A stretch of 64,000 nucleotides of DNA, taken from assembly GCF_904846065.1 (NCBI RefSeq), contig NZ_CAJGZV010000001.1:558001-622000 (forward strand), read 5' to 3'. This document shows positions 1 through 8,629 of this stretch, piece after piece. How positions within the stretch are numbered: position 1 is the stretch's first letter; every line of letters starts with the position of its first letter. The position numbers and the translations under genes are program-made. The notes below the pieces were generated by a model. The model searched no databases, had not been told where the DNA came from, and saw only the letters and a list, made by a program, of their open reading frames with translations. The stretch is from Psychrobacter immobilis (GTDB lineage: Bacteria > Pseudomonadota > Gammaproteobacteria > Pseudomonadales > Moraxellaceae).

Positions 1-119
1 AGTATCTCGTCTACCGGTATGTTAACAGTCTGAGCGGGCATGCTAGCATTTAGTGCTGTAGTTTTTTGGTTAATATCTTGGCCAAAACCCAGATTAATAT
101 AGTGGATGGCTTTACTCAT
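1..119 (-). CDS. Partial gene 1 bp downstream of the CSD-RNase; candidate barstar-type inhibitor
   Basis: The reverse strand opens with ATG at 119 and stays open to the window edge, giving 39 codons that begin MSKAIHYINLGFGQDINQ. The stop of the upstream ribonuclease gene (TAA, 123-121) and this ATG are separated by one base, so the two genes are almost certainly co-transcribed and probably translationally coupled. RNase Sa/barnase-type enzymes are commonly encoded next to a barstar-type inhibitor, and such inhibitors are small cytoplasmic proteins without a signal peptide, which fits what is visible. The barstar identity is inferred from context only. The visible N-terminus is too short to recognise a fold, and the rest of the gene lies outside the window. 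Confidence 0.5.
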   Translation of the reverse strand, partial: MSKAIHYINLGFGQDINQKTTALNASMPAQTVNIPVDEI

Positions 120-120
120 A

Positions 121-891
121 TTATTTTACGTCCAGTCTGCGAAAGCTATCATAGTGATCAACGGTCAAGTAATACACAGTCGGCGGATGACCACCTGTGA
201 CGATACGCCGTGCACCGCGATGTGACACGCCAGGGGTCGGCACGGTATATTCGCGGTAGTAGCCTTGTGACTGCGTGGGCAATACTCCCTCACGATTATA
301 AAATGTCGTGCCATCTTTATGAGGATAAGGAAATGGCCCGCCTCGTTGAACAAGGGCAATGGTATTGTCTATCTGAGCATCGCCCGTGACGCCGCTTGTC
401 TTTGCTGGATGTGCCTCTGATGAGGTTTGTGATACCGTCGTTGGGTCAATACTATCGGTCAAAAACCCAGACGACAAATCACCAAAAAAGTAAACAGCGA
501 CGGCAATAAGAGCAATCAAACTAAATAGGGTAGATCCTAAGCTTCTCTTGTTTTGGTTGCCACGCTGACTATGGCGATTGTCACGGGTAGTGTGTCGCGA
601 GTTTTTGTTATTATCAGTAGAGTTGTTTCGGCTGTTAGTATTTGAATAGTGATTGGTTATATTTGAGTTTGGAGTGGCTAAAATACTCAATTCGTTGGAA
701 GTGACTTCAGTGGCTCGTAGTTGGTTTTTATCATTACGCTCACTATTAAAATAGACGCTTTGACCGATGGTTATCGGCTGTGATAATCGCACTTTACTCA
801 CATGAAAAAACACGTCTTCACTTTGGTTGTCTACATCGATAAAGCCATAGCCTTTATCTGAATTCCAGTGCTTGATTTTACCACTCTGCAT
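121..891 (-). CDS. Cold-shock domain - transmembrane - guanyl-specific ribonuclease fusion protein
   Basis: A 256-residue three-part protein. Residues 1-64 form a cold-shock domain with RNP1-like KGYGFI and RNP2-like VFFHVS. Residues 75-117 are an Asn/Ser/Arg-rich basic linker. Residues about 119-137 are one transmembrane helix. Residues 184-256 closely match the microbial RNase Sa/barnase fold: GGPFPY, NREGVLPTQS, GYYREYTV, HRGARRIV and DHYDSF. The expected catalytic residues are present at the expected spacing: Glu214, Arg225, Arg229 and His246. The two cysteines of Streptomyces RNase Sa are absent. The basic residues before the helix predict N-terminus in, C-terminus out, so the ribonuclease would face the periplasm; this is inference. 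The likely roles are RNA binding by the CSD and cleavage of single-stranded RNA after G. A partner gene follows 1 bp later. Confidence 0.85.
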   Translation of the reverse strand: MQSGKIKHWNSDKGYGFIDVDNQSEDVFFHVSKVRLSQPITIGQSVYFNSERNDKNQLRATEVTSNELSILATPNSNITNHYSNTNSRNNSTDNNKNSRHTTRDNRHSQRGNQNKRSLGSTLFSLIALIAVAVYFFGDLSSGFLTDSIDPTTVSQTSSEAHPAKTSGVTGDAQIDNTIALVQRGGPFPYPHKDGTTFYNREGVLPTQSQGYYREYTVPTPGVSHRGARRIVTGGHPPTVYYLTVDHYDSFRRLDVK

Positions 892-988
892 AAGCCCACT
901 TTCCTATCGCATGTTTTGTTATCGTGCCGCATGACTTCTATCATATACATAGTTTTAATACCGCATATATAACATATCTGACACTACT

Positions 989-1020
989 AAAAAACGCCAG
1001 CAATTGAGCTGGCGTTTTTT
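989..1020 (-). terminator. Rho-independent terminator of proA
   Basis: A 13-bp perfect inverted repeat (989-1001 and 1008-1020) has a six-base loop and A/T ends. It gives a GC-rich stem with a U-tract in either direction. On the minus strand it lies 53 bp after the proA stop and before the CSD-RNase gene, so it should separate the two units. Confidence 0.85.
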
Positions 1021-1072
1021 TGTGGATTATACGTTAAATGAGAGAGTGGATGATAGGCTAAGCGACAAGACG

Positions 1073-2374
1073 TTAGGCGCGAGTCTCACCATGACCATAA
1101 ACGATCCATTTTTGTGAGGTGAGACCTTCAAGTCCTACTGGACCACGAGCGTGGATTTTATCGGTCGAGATGCCAATCTCGGCACCCAATCCATACTCAA
1201 AACCATCGGCAAAACGACTAGAGGCGTTAATCATGACGCTCGATGAGTCAACTTCACGGATGAAACGTTGCGACTTGGTATAGTTGTCGGTAATGATGAC
1301 GTCGGTATGATGGCTGCCATGAGTGTTGATATGTTCAATGGCTTCGTCAATACCTGACAAAACTTTTACCGCTAAGATAGGCGCTAAATATTCGGTATCC
1401 CAATCCTCAGCAGTGGCCGCAGACAGATGTCCAGCAAGCTTAGCATTGTCATTTAAGATGGCTTGCGACTTATCATCAAGGCGCAGTTGCATCGCATCAT
1501 CAGCGGCGATGATGGCTTCGGCAATCTTAGGTAATAGCTCACCCGCAACTGATTCGTCGATCAATAGCGTCTCCATGGTATTACACGTACCGTAGCGATG
1601 GGTTTTTGCATTGACGCTGACCTTGATGGCGATTTCGGCATCTGCATCGCTATCGATAAAGGTATGGCAGTTGCCATCTAAATGCTTGATGACAGGAACA
1701 CGAGCATCACGGCTGATACGTTCAATCAATCCTTTGCCACCGCGTGGGACAATGACATCGACATAATCTGTCATGGTGATCAGCTCGCCGACAGCAGCAC
1801 GATCTGTCGTTTGTAATACTTGCACACTGTGCTCAGACAGCCCGACTTTTTGTAGTCCTTCCAAGATACACTTGGCAATCGCTTGGTTGGATTCAAACGC
1901 TTCAGAGCCGCCGCGCAAGATAATAGCGTTGCCTGATTTTAGCGCCAATGAAGCCGCTTCTAAGGTCACGTTAGGGCGCGACTCATAAATCATACCGACC
2001 ACGCCGAGTGGCACCCGCATTTTACCCAAATGAATCCCTGATGGCTGATAGGTCATGTCAGTGACTTCGCCGATAGGGTCTGGTAATGAGGCGACGTCTT
2101 TTAACCCTTGGAGCATACCGTCAAAGCGGGCATCATTTAGCGCTAAGCGATCCAGTAAGGCTGCCTCTAAATCGTTGCTTTGTCCATTATCCATATCGAT
2201 TTTATTAGCGGCCAAAATATCTGATTTGGCCTCTTTTAACACATCATGAATCGCCATTAATGCTGAGTTTTTATCACCAGTGTTTGCCGCAGCCAGCACA
2301 CGAGAAGCCGCTCGTGCTTGTTTGCCGACAGCTTGCATATAGGCAGTAACGTCTGTGGTATTCGATTGACTCAT
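1073..2374 (-). CDS. proA: Gamma-glutamyl phosphate reductase (glutamate-5-semialdehyde dehydrogenase)
   Basis: This cytoplasmic enzyme reduces gamma-glutamyl phosphate with NADPH to glutamate-5-semialdehyde, the second step of proline biosynthesis. The 433-residue length is normal for ProA. Recognisable stretches are the [16 protein letters not shown] region (about 122-137), [14 protein letters not shown] (146-159) and [13 protein letters not shown] with the catalytic Cys264. ATG at 2374 is the only sensible start because the N-terminus aligns with the usual family start. The gene stands alone: a strong terminator follows and no proB is adjacent. A non-coding stretch of about 450 bp lies upstream. 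Confidence 0.95.
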   Translation of the reverse strand: MSQSNTTDVTAYMQAVGKQARAASRVLAAANTGDKNSALMAIHDVLKEAKSDILAANKIDMDNGQSNDLEAALLDRLALNDARFDGMLQGLKDVASLPDPIGEVTDMTYQPSGIHLGKMRVPLGVVGMIYESRPNVTLEAASLALKSGNAIILRGGSEAFESNQAIAKCILEGLQKVGLSEHSVQVLQTTDRAAVGELITMTDYVDVIVPRGGKGLIERISRDARVPVIKHLDGNCHTFIDSDADAEIAIKVSVNAKTHRYGTCNTMETLLIDESVAGELLPKIAEAIIAADDAMQLRLDDKSQAILNDNAKLAGHLSAATAEDWDTEYLAPILAVKVLSGIDEAIEHINTHGSHHTDVIITDNYTKSQRFIREVDSSSVMINASSRFADGFEYGLGAEIGISTDKIHARGPVGLEGLTSQKWIVYGHGETRA

Positions 2375-2823
2375 AAATTATTTTCCTTATGTTATAAATG
2401 TTTTAAGCAAATGAAAGCGCCCAAAAAGGCGAAAATGTGGCAAAAAGATGATTTTGATACCTGTCAGGTATTATGCTATTTAACATAGAGGAGATTGAGG
2501 TGATAGTAAAGATGATTTTGTGAACAGTGCCTACTTTACATAGCATTTATGAGCATGGTCGTCGCGTCATTTTACTGACTTTACTATTACTGAGTCCTTG
2601 CCACTTCATGATACAAGCACCGTTTTAGAGAAAGCAGAAACGCAAGCTTTCGGTTACGTGGTTTTAACAGAACTGCGTTGTAACTACTAAGGTAGCTAGC
2701 ATTAATCATACGTATAGTAGAGCTTAACGGTGCATCATAAAGCAATTAAAGGGCAGACATTCATGTACGAATGGTTGCTCGTCAAATACAACTTAACAAA
2801 TGAAATAATGATGGAGAATAAAA
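2375..2823. other. Intergenic region between divergent proA and the acidic lipoprotein gene
   Basis: These 449 bp lie between two divergently transcribed genes, so they should hold both promoters. No long open frame, RNA gene, strong hairpin or convincing sigma-70 promoter pair was found. A ribosome binding site (GGAG, 2813-2816) serves the following gene. Confidence 0.5.
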
Positions 2824-3147
2824 ATGGCTATTAGAAATGACACTATCGACAACACCATGCGTAAAAGCTTGCTGGCAGTTGGTTTGGTTGCCGCGGCATT
2901 GACATTGGGCGCTTGCGGTAAGAAAGAGGAAGCACCTATGGAAACTGCTCCAGCCGTTGATGCACAAACAGCGGTAGAGGATGAAGCTACTGGTGTTGCG
3001 ACAGCAGGCGAAGGTGATGATATTGCAGTTGCTAGTGCTGATGATGGCATGGCAGTGGGTAGTAATGATGATGTGGCGGTGGCAACAGCAGATGACGCCG
3101 AAGTGCTGGACGGCACTGAGAGCGAAGAACATGTCTCGACGTATTAA
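2824..3147 (+). CDS. Small acidic lipoprotein, function unknown
   Basis: A 107-residue protein with a hydrophobic signal segment ending in lipobox LGAC (Cys31), so it is predicted to be lipidated and membrane-anchored. The mature part is low-complexity and very acidic, with near-repeats such as AVASADD, AVGSNDD and AVATADD and very few basic residues beyond the KKEE just after the lipobox. ATG 2824 is chosen because GGAG sits 7 bp upstream; the next ATG (2857), which would give a more standard signal peptide, has no ribosome binding site. No enzymatic domain is visible. The gene is monocistronic, with a terminator about 100 bp downstream. A long frame on the opposite strand is a shadow of its biased codons. 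Confidence 0.75.
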   Translation: MAIRNDTIDNTMRKSLLAVGLVAAALTLGACGKKEEAPMETAPAVDAQTAVEDEATGVATAGEGDDIAVASADDGMAVGSNDDVAVATADDAEVLDGTESEEHVSTY

Positions 3148-3249
3148 ATCGCTACTTTGATTAACTGATTATCATTAGTGGATGATATAAGCGAATAAAA
3201 CTAGATAATCAGATAAAACTACGCCCAGTACACGAAAGTGATAAAATAA

Positions 3250-3284
3250 GGCTCAGCGCTGTAAATACAGTCTGGGCTTTTTTG
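3250..3284 (+). terminator. Rho-independent terminator
   Basis: Stem GCTCAG/CTGGGC is extended by CTGT/ACAG around a small loop and followed by a T-run. It lies about 100 bp after the acidic lipoprotein gene. Confidence 0.75.
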
Positions 3285-3418
3285 TGTTAGCTATTTAGTG
3301 GCTTATTAATATTTATTTACCACTGATTCAGCGTTGATTGAGCATCTGGTTCAATACAGGATTTGCCTTTTTGCTGTGTAATAAGAGACAATGTGATATT
3401 TTTTCTATTTGTGTCACG

Positions 3419-3450
3419 AATCATAGCCTTATCACAATAATGCTATGATT
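3419..3450. promoter_or_regulatory. Candidate operator palindrome upstream of the ABC importer
   Basis: AATCATAGC (3419-3427) and its exact complement GCTATGATT (3442-3450) are separated by 14 bp, so the half-site centres are 23 bp apart, about two helical turns. There is no T-run, so it is not a typical terminator. It lies 92 bp before the ATPase start. A dimeric regulator site is inference only. Confidence 0.35.
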
Positions 3451-3541
3451 GATGCTGATACTATTTATGCTGCCTATGCCGCTATTTTTTATTTATTTTT
3501 ATTCGTGTTTTCACTCATATTTATTGGAAGTCTGCTGAACC

Positions 3542-4339
3542 ATGCTTGATATTGCAAAAGATCCGACTCGGCCTATCGCCTTAGATTTACAAGACGTCCA
3601 TAAAAGCTATGGCTCATTGGCAGTGCTAAAAGGGGTGTCCCTTACCGCATATGACGGTGATGTCATCTCTATTTTGGGCTCATCAGGCTCAGGTAAATCT
3701 ACCTTGCTGCGCTGCATTAATTTGCTCGAAAAGCCCAATCAAGGTCGTATTATTATCGGTAATGATGAGCTGATGCTCAAGCCTGCCAAGTCAGGTGAGC
3801 TGCAAGCGGTCGATATTAAGCAATTGGAAAACTTGCGCGCGCGCGTGGGTTTTGTCTTCCAAAACTTTAACTTGTGGCCGCACAAAACGATTTTGCAAAA
3901 CATCATCGAAGGGCCAACGCAAGTTTTAAAGATTAAAAAAGATCAAGCCATTAGCGATGCTGAAAAACTGCTCGATAAAGTCGGTTTGCTTGATAAAAAA
4001 GACGCCTATCCAGCGAATTTATCTGGCGGTCAGCGTCAGCGTGTGGCAATTGCCCGTGCGCTTGCCATGCAGCCACAAGTGCTGCTATTCGATGAGCCAA
4101 CCTCAGCCTTAGATCCTGAGCTGGTCAATGAAGTGCTCGCCGTCATGCGTGAGTTGGCAGAAGAGGGGCGTACTATGCTTATCGTCACCCATGAGATGCG
4201 TTTTGCGAGAGAAGTATCAAGCAAAGTGGTGTTCTTGCATCAAGGCGTGATTGAAGAGATTGGCACGCCTGAGCAAGTTTTTGATAATCCTACCTCTGAG
4301 CGTGTCAAAGACTTTATGGCATCGCATCGTCAGAACTAG
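3542..4339 (+). CDS. Polar amino-acid ABC transporter, ATP-binding subunit (HisP/ArtP/GlnQ type)
   Basis: Energises uptake of an amino acid through the permeases at 7883-9355. The 265-residue ATPase has Walker A GSSGSGKS (46-53), Q-loop [11 protein letters not shown], signature LSGGQ (160-164), Walker B LLFDEP (181-186), D-loop SALD and switch His217. Its insertion between Walker A and the Q-loop resembles HisP-like proteins for cationic amino acids. It heads the cluster ATPase - three receptors - two permeases, but a hairpin and about 310 bp separate it from the first receptor, so it may be expressed as its own unit or by read-through. The substrate cannot be fixed from the ATPase alone. Confidence 0.9.
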   Translation: MLDIAKDPTRPIALDLQDVHKSYGSLAVLKGVSLTAYDGDVISILGSSGSGKSTLLRCINLLEKPNQGRIIIGNDELMLKPAKSGELQAVDIKQLENLRARVGFVFQNFNLWPHKTILQNIIEGPTQVLKIKKDQAISDAEKLLDKVGLLDKKDAYPANLSGGQRQRVAIARALAMQPQVLLFDEPTSALDPELVNEVLAVMRELAEEGRTMLIVTHEMRFAREVSSKVVFLHQGVIEEIGTPEQVFDNPTSERVKDFMASHRQN

Positions 4340-4650
4340 CCTCGTATTTAGTATCCGTTTTATATGCAAAAATGGGGTGGTAATATTCTTACCACCCTAT
4401 CGTCATTTTATTTTAAGCATAAAATTACTGCTTAGTAAGCAGCGTTGACCGTTTATTACTCGTTAATAACAGTCGGTATGTAAAACGTTTGTTTTTGATA
4501 TTTTACTCAGGTATTATCAAAAGGTTTACAGGTGGTCGATAATGACGGCTGCTTGTGTATTCTGCTATCTATATTGCTTGTCTGGCAGGGACGTCAGAGA
4601 ACAAAATATCAGAACCCTACATTAAAAACCCATCAGAATTTAAGGAATGT
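4340..4650. other. Intergenic region between ABC ATPase and first receptor gene
   Basis: These 311 bp contain a hairpin at 4375-4397 and the ribosome binding site AAGGA (4642-4646). An in-frame GTG at 4555 extends the receptor frame upstream, but this extension would place 32 unlikely residues before the signal peptide. No other gene was seen. Confidence 0.5.
4375..4397 (+). terminator. Hairpin after the ABC ATPase gene, possible weak terminator
   Basis: A perfect 9-bp stem (GGGTGGTAA/TTACCACCC) has a five-base loop. The following sequence is T-rich but interrupted, so full termination is doubtful. It may reduce transcription into the receptor genes. Confidence 0.45.
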
Positions 4651-5451
4651 ATGATGTCGAATTCTCGCCTATTGTGGTCATCGATGACCGTTACCGCCGC
4701 ATTGATGCTGAGCGCCTGTAGTCAACCGGCTAATGAAACTACTGATAGCAACACTGACGCCACTGCAGCAGAAACGGCTGGCAAGACCATTCGTATCGCG
4801 ACCGAAGGTGCTTACCCTCCTTTTAACTACACCAATGCTGATGGCAGCTTGGCAGGCTACGATATTGACGTTGCCAATGCCTTATGTAAACAGATGCAAG
4901 CCAAATGTGAAATCGTCGCTCAAGATTGGGATGGTATTATTCCGGGTCTTTTAGCACAAAAATATGATGCAGTGATTGCGGGTATGTCTATTACACCTGA
5001 GCGTCAAGAAAAAGTCGACTTTACCGAGCCTTACTTTGCCAATACGATGGTTTGGCTGACCGATACCAAAGGCAGTTTTGATCCTATGGCGATCAAAAAC
5101 TTGACACTTGGTGGTCAACGTTCAACCACGCCTGGCGCTTATTTACAAGATAACTATGAAGGCAAAGACGGCAATACTGTGCAGTTGTATGACAATTATG
5201 ACAATGCTTATCTGGATCTAAAGTCTGGTCGTAGCGATGCAGTATTGGCGGAAAAAGTCTCTGCCAAATCATGGTTGGCAGACAACCCTGAAGGCTTTGG
5301 TATCGTTGGTGACGAAATTGACAATGACGATAATATTGCCATTGCTGTTCGTAAAGGTGACGCACTCAGAGACGACTTTAATAAAGCACTCAGCGAAATC
5401 CGTAGTAACGGTGAGCTGGCACGTCTTGAGCAAGCGAACTTTGGTCAATAA
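4651..5451 (+). CDS. Amino-acid ABC transporter receptor lipoprotein, paralogue 1
   Basis: A 266-residue solute-binding protein of family 3 (SBP_bac_3). The start is ATGATG at 4651, preceded by AAGGA; the signal peptide ends in LSAC with Cys23, predicting a lipid-anchored receptor. Landmarks are IATEGAYPPFNYTNADG, AQDWDGIIPGLLAQKYDAV, AGMSITPERQEKVDFTEPYF and a late DNYDNAYLDLKSGRSDAVL segment, all typical of lysine/arginine/ornithine- or histidine-type receptors. It is the first of three tandem paralogues that probably share one transporter. ATG 4654 is an equally possible start. Confidence 0.9.
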   Translation: MMSNSRLLWSSMTVTAALMLSACSQPANETTDSNTDATAAETAGKTIRIATEGAYPPFNYTNADGSLAGYDIDVANALCKQMQAKCEIVAQDWDGIIPGLLAQKYDAVIAGMSITPERQEKVDFTEPYFANTMVWLTDTKGSFDPMAIKNLTLGGQRSTTPGAYLQDNYEGKDGNTVQLYDNYDNAYLDLKSGRSDAVLAEKVSAKSWLADNPEGFGIVGDEIDNDDNIAIAVRKGDALRDDFNKALSEIRSNGELARLEQANFGQ

Positions 5452-5483
5452 TCTTCTGATTGAAAAATGAAGGAATAGCAAAC

Positions 5484-6410
5484 ATGACAATATCAATGAC
5501 ATCATCATTAAAAACCAAGGCGCTTTGGCTTGCGCCATTAAGTGCCGCGATGCTTATGCTGGCTGGTTGTAATAATAGCGCCACGCCTGAAGATGGTGCG
5601 GCAGCTGACACCACAGCCGATGCACCTATGAACATAAAAATTGCCACCGAATCAAGCTATAAGCCGTTCAGTTATACCGATGCTGATGGCAAGTTAATTG
5701 GTTATGAGATTGAGCTGGTCGATGCTCTGTGTGCACAAATGAAGGCAAAATGTGAAGTCATCTCACAAGATTGGGATGGTCTCATTCCTGGTCTAAATGC
5801 CCAAAAATTCGATGCAATTATCGCAGGTATGTCGATCACGCCTGAGCGTAAAGAAGTGGTTGAATTCACTGACCCGTACTTTCACACTGGCATTATCTTA
5901 ATTGGTAAAAAAGGTGATGACATTCGCGTCGATGCATTAAAAGGTCAGCCCATTGCCTCACAGCGTTCAACCGTCGCTTCACAGTACTTGCAGGATGAAC
6001 ATGCAGATGCTGATATCAAGCTTTATGATACCCAAGACAATGCGTATCTGGATCTGACTTCAGGTCGCGTACGGGCAATGATGTCCGATAAAGTCACTGG
6101 CATCGATTGGCTAAAAACGGATGCTGGTAAAGACTATGAAGTGAAAGGACAAGAAATTAGCACCGACGAAGATGCCATGGGTATCGCATTGCGTAAAGGC
6201 GATCCATTGGTCGCTAAGTTCAATAAAGCGTTGGCTGAATTAAAAGAAAACGGTACTTATGACCAAATCACAGGCAGCTATTTTGGCACCAACTCTACTG
6301 CTGCTGCGCAAAAAGCCGTAGCAACCACCGACGTAAAAGAAGTGATGGTGGTTGAAGGTGATGCTGCTGTTGAAGTGAAAGAAGAATCAGCTGAAGCGGC
6401 GACTAACTAA
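5484..6410 (+). CDS. Amino-acid ABC transporter receptor lipoprotein, paralogue 2
   Basis: A 308-residue SBP_bac_3 protein, 32 bp after paralogue 1. ATG 5484 is chosen: AAGGA lies 9 bp upstream and the sequence leads directly into a signal peptide with lipobox LAGC (Cys29). It shares SQDWDGLIPGLNAQKFDAI and AGMSITPERKEVVEFTDPYF with its neighbours, but the first pocket strand reads ESSYKPFSYTDADG instead of EGAYPPFNYTNADG, suggesting a shifted ligand preference. It also carries a C-terminal tail of about 35 residues rich in Ala, Val and Glu that paralogue 1 lacks. Confidence 0.9.
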   Translation: MTISMTSSLKTKALWLAPLSAAMLMLAGCNNSATPEDGAAADTTADAPMNIKIATESSYKPFSYTDADGKLIGYEIELVDALCAQMKAKCEVISQDWDGLIPGLNAQKFDAIIAGMSITPERKEVVEFTDPYFHTGIILIGKKGDDIRVDALKGQPIASQRSTVASQYLQDEHADADIKLYDTQDNAYLDLTSGRVRAMMSDKVTGIDWLKTDAGKDYEVKGQEISTDEDAMGIALRKGDPLVAKFNKALAELKENGTYDQITGSYFGTNSTAAAQKAVATTDVKEVMVVEGDAAVEVKEESAEAATN

Positions 6411-6512
6411 TATCATAGCTCATCTCTGTGCTCGGCTGATATGGCTGTCACGTATGGCGATATTCACTCATAGAGATGAGTGTTATTTTACTCACAAACC
6501 CCAAGGATGATC

Positions 6513-7424
6513 ATGAATAACCATTTTGACCAACACCGTGCAATCGCGAACGCATCCGTTATCAATGGCATCAAAGCGCGACGTTTTTCAGCGCCCTTGC
6601 TTGCGATGGCGGCGCTTTTAACCTTAGCAGGGTGTAGCAATGGTCAAAATGATGCAAATGATGATGTCAGCCCAGACGCCGCTGAGACCGCAGCGACGGG
6701 TGATGTGTTACGTATTGGTACCGAAGGCGCTTATGCCCCCTTTAACTATACCAATGCGGATGGCACCCTTGGTGGTTTTGATGTTGATATTGCCAACGCT
6801 ATCTGTGCCGATATGAAGGTAACATGTGAAATCACGGCGCAAGATTGGGACGGTATCATCCCGGGTCTAAAAGCGGGTAAGTACGATGCGATTGTGGCCG
6901 CTATGTCGGTGACGCCTGAGCGTGAGCAACAAGTCAGCTTTACAGAGCCGTACTTTAGCAATACCTTGGTGTTTTTGGCCAAAAAAGACAGCAGCTTCGA
7001 TCCTAGCAATAGCGATGATATCAATGCGCATTCTATTGCCGCTCAGCGCTCGACCATTTCTTCGCAGTGGTTAGAAAAGGTTTATCCAAATGCTGATATG
7101 AAGCTTTATGACACACTAAGTAATGCGTTTTTGGATTTGGGTTCGAATCGTGTCGATGCGATGGTATCTGATAAGCTGCCAGCGCTAGAATGGCTTGGCT
7201 CCACCTCAGGCAGTCAGTATGCGCTCAAAGGTCAAGAGATTGACATCAATGATAATTTTGCCATCGCGGTGCGTCCAGGTGATGCATTGCAAGCAAAAAT
7301 TAATAAGTCATTGGTCAATATTAAAGCGAATGGCACTTACGATAAAATCAATCAAAAATATTTTGCGATTCCAGCGTCAAGCTCGACGGTCACTACTGAG
7401 CCGACAGAAAAACCTGCTGAATAA
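6513..7424 (+). CDS. Amino-acid ABC transporter receptor lipoprotein, paralogue 3
   Basis: A 303-residue SBP_bac_3 protein. ATG 6513 follows AAGGA (6503-6507) at normal spacing; ATG 6507 overlaps that site and is less likely. The long n-region (MNNHFDQHRAIANAS...) precedes a hydrophobic stretch with lipobox LAGC (Cys41). It contains GTEGAYAPFNYTNADG, AQDWDGIIPGLKAGKYDAI and AAMSVTPEREQQVSFTEPYF, so the pocket resembles paralogue 1 more than paralogue 2. It is followed by a strong terminator, which ends the three-receptor unit before the permeases. Confidence 0.9.
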   Translation: MNNHFDQHRAIANASVINGIKARRFSAPLLAMAALLTLAGCSNGQNDANDDVSPDAAETAATGDVLRIGTEGAYAPFNYTNADGTLGGFDVDIANAICADMKVTCEITAQDWDGIIPGLKAGKYDAIVAAMSVTPEREQQVSFTEPYFSNTLVFLAKKDSSFDPSNSDDINAHSIAAQRSTISSQWLEKVYPNADMKLYDTLSNAFLDLGSNRVDAMVSDKLPALEWLGSTSGSQYALKGQEIDINDNFAIAVRPGDALQAKINKSLVNIKANGTYDKINQKYFAIPASSSTVTTEPTEKPAE

Positions 7425-7882
7425 GTCTTAAAATACATTTAGCACTGTTGCATCGTAATCGTGAGAATAGTGATTTTTAATAGGTTAGTTTGAACTCCAT
7501 TTCATAGGAAGGGTATTGCTTCAATAGCGATATCCTTTTTTTGTTTTTTATAAAAAATAGTTCGGTCTTGTGATATTGACTGTTCGGTTTGTAAAAATAT
7601 GACTAATCTAATGCATTTTTAAGAAGATAAGCGTCTATTTAAGCACTGCTTTTACGTGTGAGTATTAACATAGCTGGCAGCGAATATGATAAAATCAGCG
7701 CTCATTTCTACTGTGTCAATTTCCGCTGCAATAATCGTATTGATTTGACGTCGATCTATGACGCAAATCACCAAGGTCTATTTGGTATAAAATACGCTTA
7801 TCAGCAGCGCTCAGCGATTGATGCTGATTCTTTTAACTCATATTTTGCAAATTGCTAATATAAAGAGACTGAGTGGATAATT
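7425..7882. other. Intergenic region between receptors and permeases
   Basis: These 458 bp contain the terminator at 7511-7542 and an imperfect inverted repeat, GATTTGACGTC (7742-7752) with GACGCAAATC (7760-7769), followed by a TATAAA box (7786-7791). They may hold a separate promoter for the permease genes. A 66-codon frame at 7658-7858 has no family resemblance and no ribosome binding site and is not called. Confidence 0.5.
7511..7542 (+). terminator. Rho-independent terminator after the third receptor
   Basis: Ten-pair stem (7511-7520 with 7526-7535, two G-T pairs) with a five-base loop, then a run of seven T. Confidence 0.85.
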
Positions 7883-8617
7883 GTGTTTGATTTACAAGGA
7901 TTTGGCGCGCTACTACTGAGCGGCGCTACCGTCACCATCAAGCTTGCCATGACCAGTTTAGTCATCGGCATGGCTTTAGGGCTGCTCGGTGCCACAGCTA
8001 AGCTGTCCAACGTCTGGCTGCTGCGTAAAATTGCGACTGTATATACAGCGACAATGCGCGGTATTCCAGAGTTGCTATTGGTACTGTTTATCTATTACGG
8101 TGGCTCTATGCTGCTGATGACGATTCTCAAGAAATTCGGCTATAACGAATATGTTGAGATTAGTGCCTTTTGGGGTGGCGTGATGGCGTTGTCTATCGCG
8201 TTTGGCGCTTATGCGACTGAAATTTTTCGCATGTCGATCCAAGAGATTCCGATAGGGCAGAAGGAGGCGGCACAAGCGATTGGTATGCGTCCTTTTCAGA
8301 CGTTTTATCGCATTACCTTGCCACAAGTTTGGCAGATTGCGTTGCCAGGATTGGGCAATTTGTTTTTGGTGTTGCTCAAAGATACCGCATTGGTATCAGT
8401 TGTGGGTCTCAAAGACATCATGTATCAGGCGTCACGTGCCGCCCAATCAACGCAGCAGCCATTTACTTTTTATATGGCAGCGGCGATTATTTATCTGGGT
8501 TTAACCATGTTGATTACTGGTTTTATGATGTGGCTCGAATGGCGCGCCAATCCAGCGGCACGCTACGCTAAAAAGCTGAGCCGTCAGTCAACCCACCGTC
8601 AATCGACCATAGGATAG
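7883..8617 (+). CDS. Amino-acid ABC transporter permease (HisQ/ArtQ type)
   Basis: A 244-residue inner-membrane permease of the HisMQ family. It shows TATMRGIPELLLVLFIYYGG in the N-terminal half and the EAA loop EIPIGQKEAAQAIGMRPFQTF, which docks the ATPase. About five transmembrane segments are apparent. The start is GTG 7883 with GAGTGGA upstream; no in-frame ATG gives a better start. The second permease follows 12 bp later and the two should form the heterodimeric channel used by the ATPase at 3542 and the three receptors. Confidence 0.9.
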   Translation: MFDLQGFGALLLSGATVTIKLAMTSLVIGMALGLLGATAKLSNVWLLRKIATVYTATMRGIPELLLVLFIYYGGSMLLMTILKKFGYNEYVEISAFWGGVMALSIAFGAYATEIFRMSIQEIPIGQKEAAQAIGMRPFQTFYRITLPQVWQIALPGLGNLFLVLLKDTALVSVVGLKDIMYQASRAAQSTQQPFTFYMAAAIIYLGLTMLITGFMMWLEWRANPAARYAKKLSRQSTHRQSTIG

Positions 8618-8629
8618 AGGAGAAATACT

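Larger units (their letters stand above)
3148..3541. other. Intergenic region before the amino-acid ABC importer
   Basis: These 394 bp hold the terminator of the acidic lipoprotein gene (3250-3284) and a palindrome (3419-3450) upstream of the ABC ATPase gene. No coding frame or RNA gene was recognised. Confidence 0.5.

Noticed and set aside
2782..3132. Open frames on the opposite strand of the acidic lipoprotein gene
   Set aside because: They arise from its GCN/GAN-rich codons; no ribosome binding site or family resemblance, and the plus frame has a convincing lipobox.
7658..7858. 66-codon frame between the receptor and permease genes
   Set aside because: No ribosome binding site, no recognisable sequence, lies in an AT-rich leader region.
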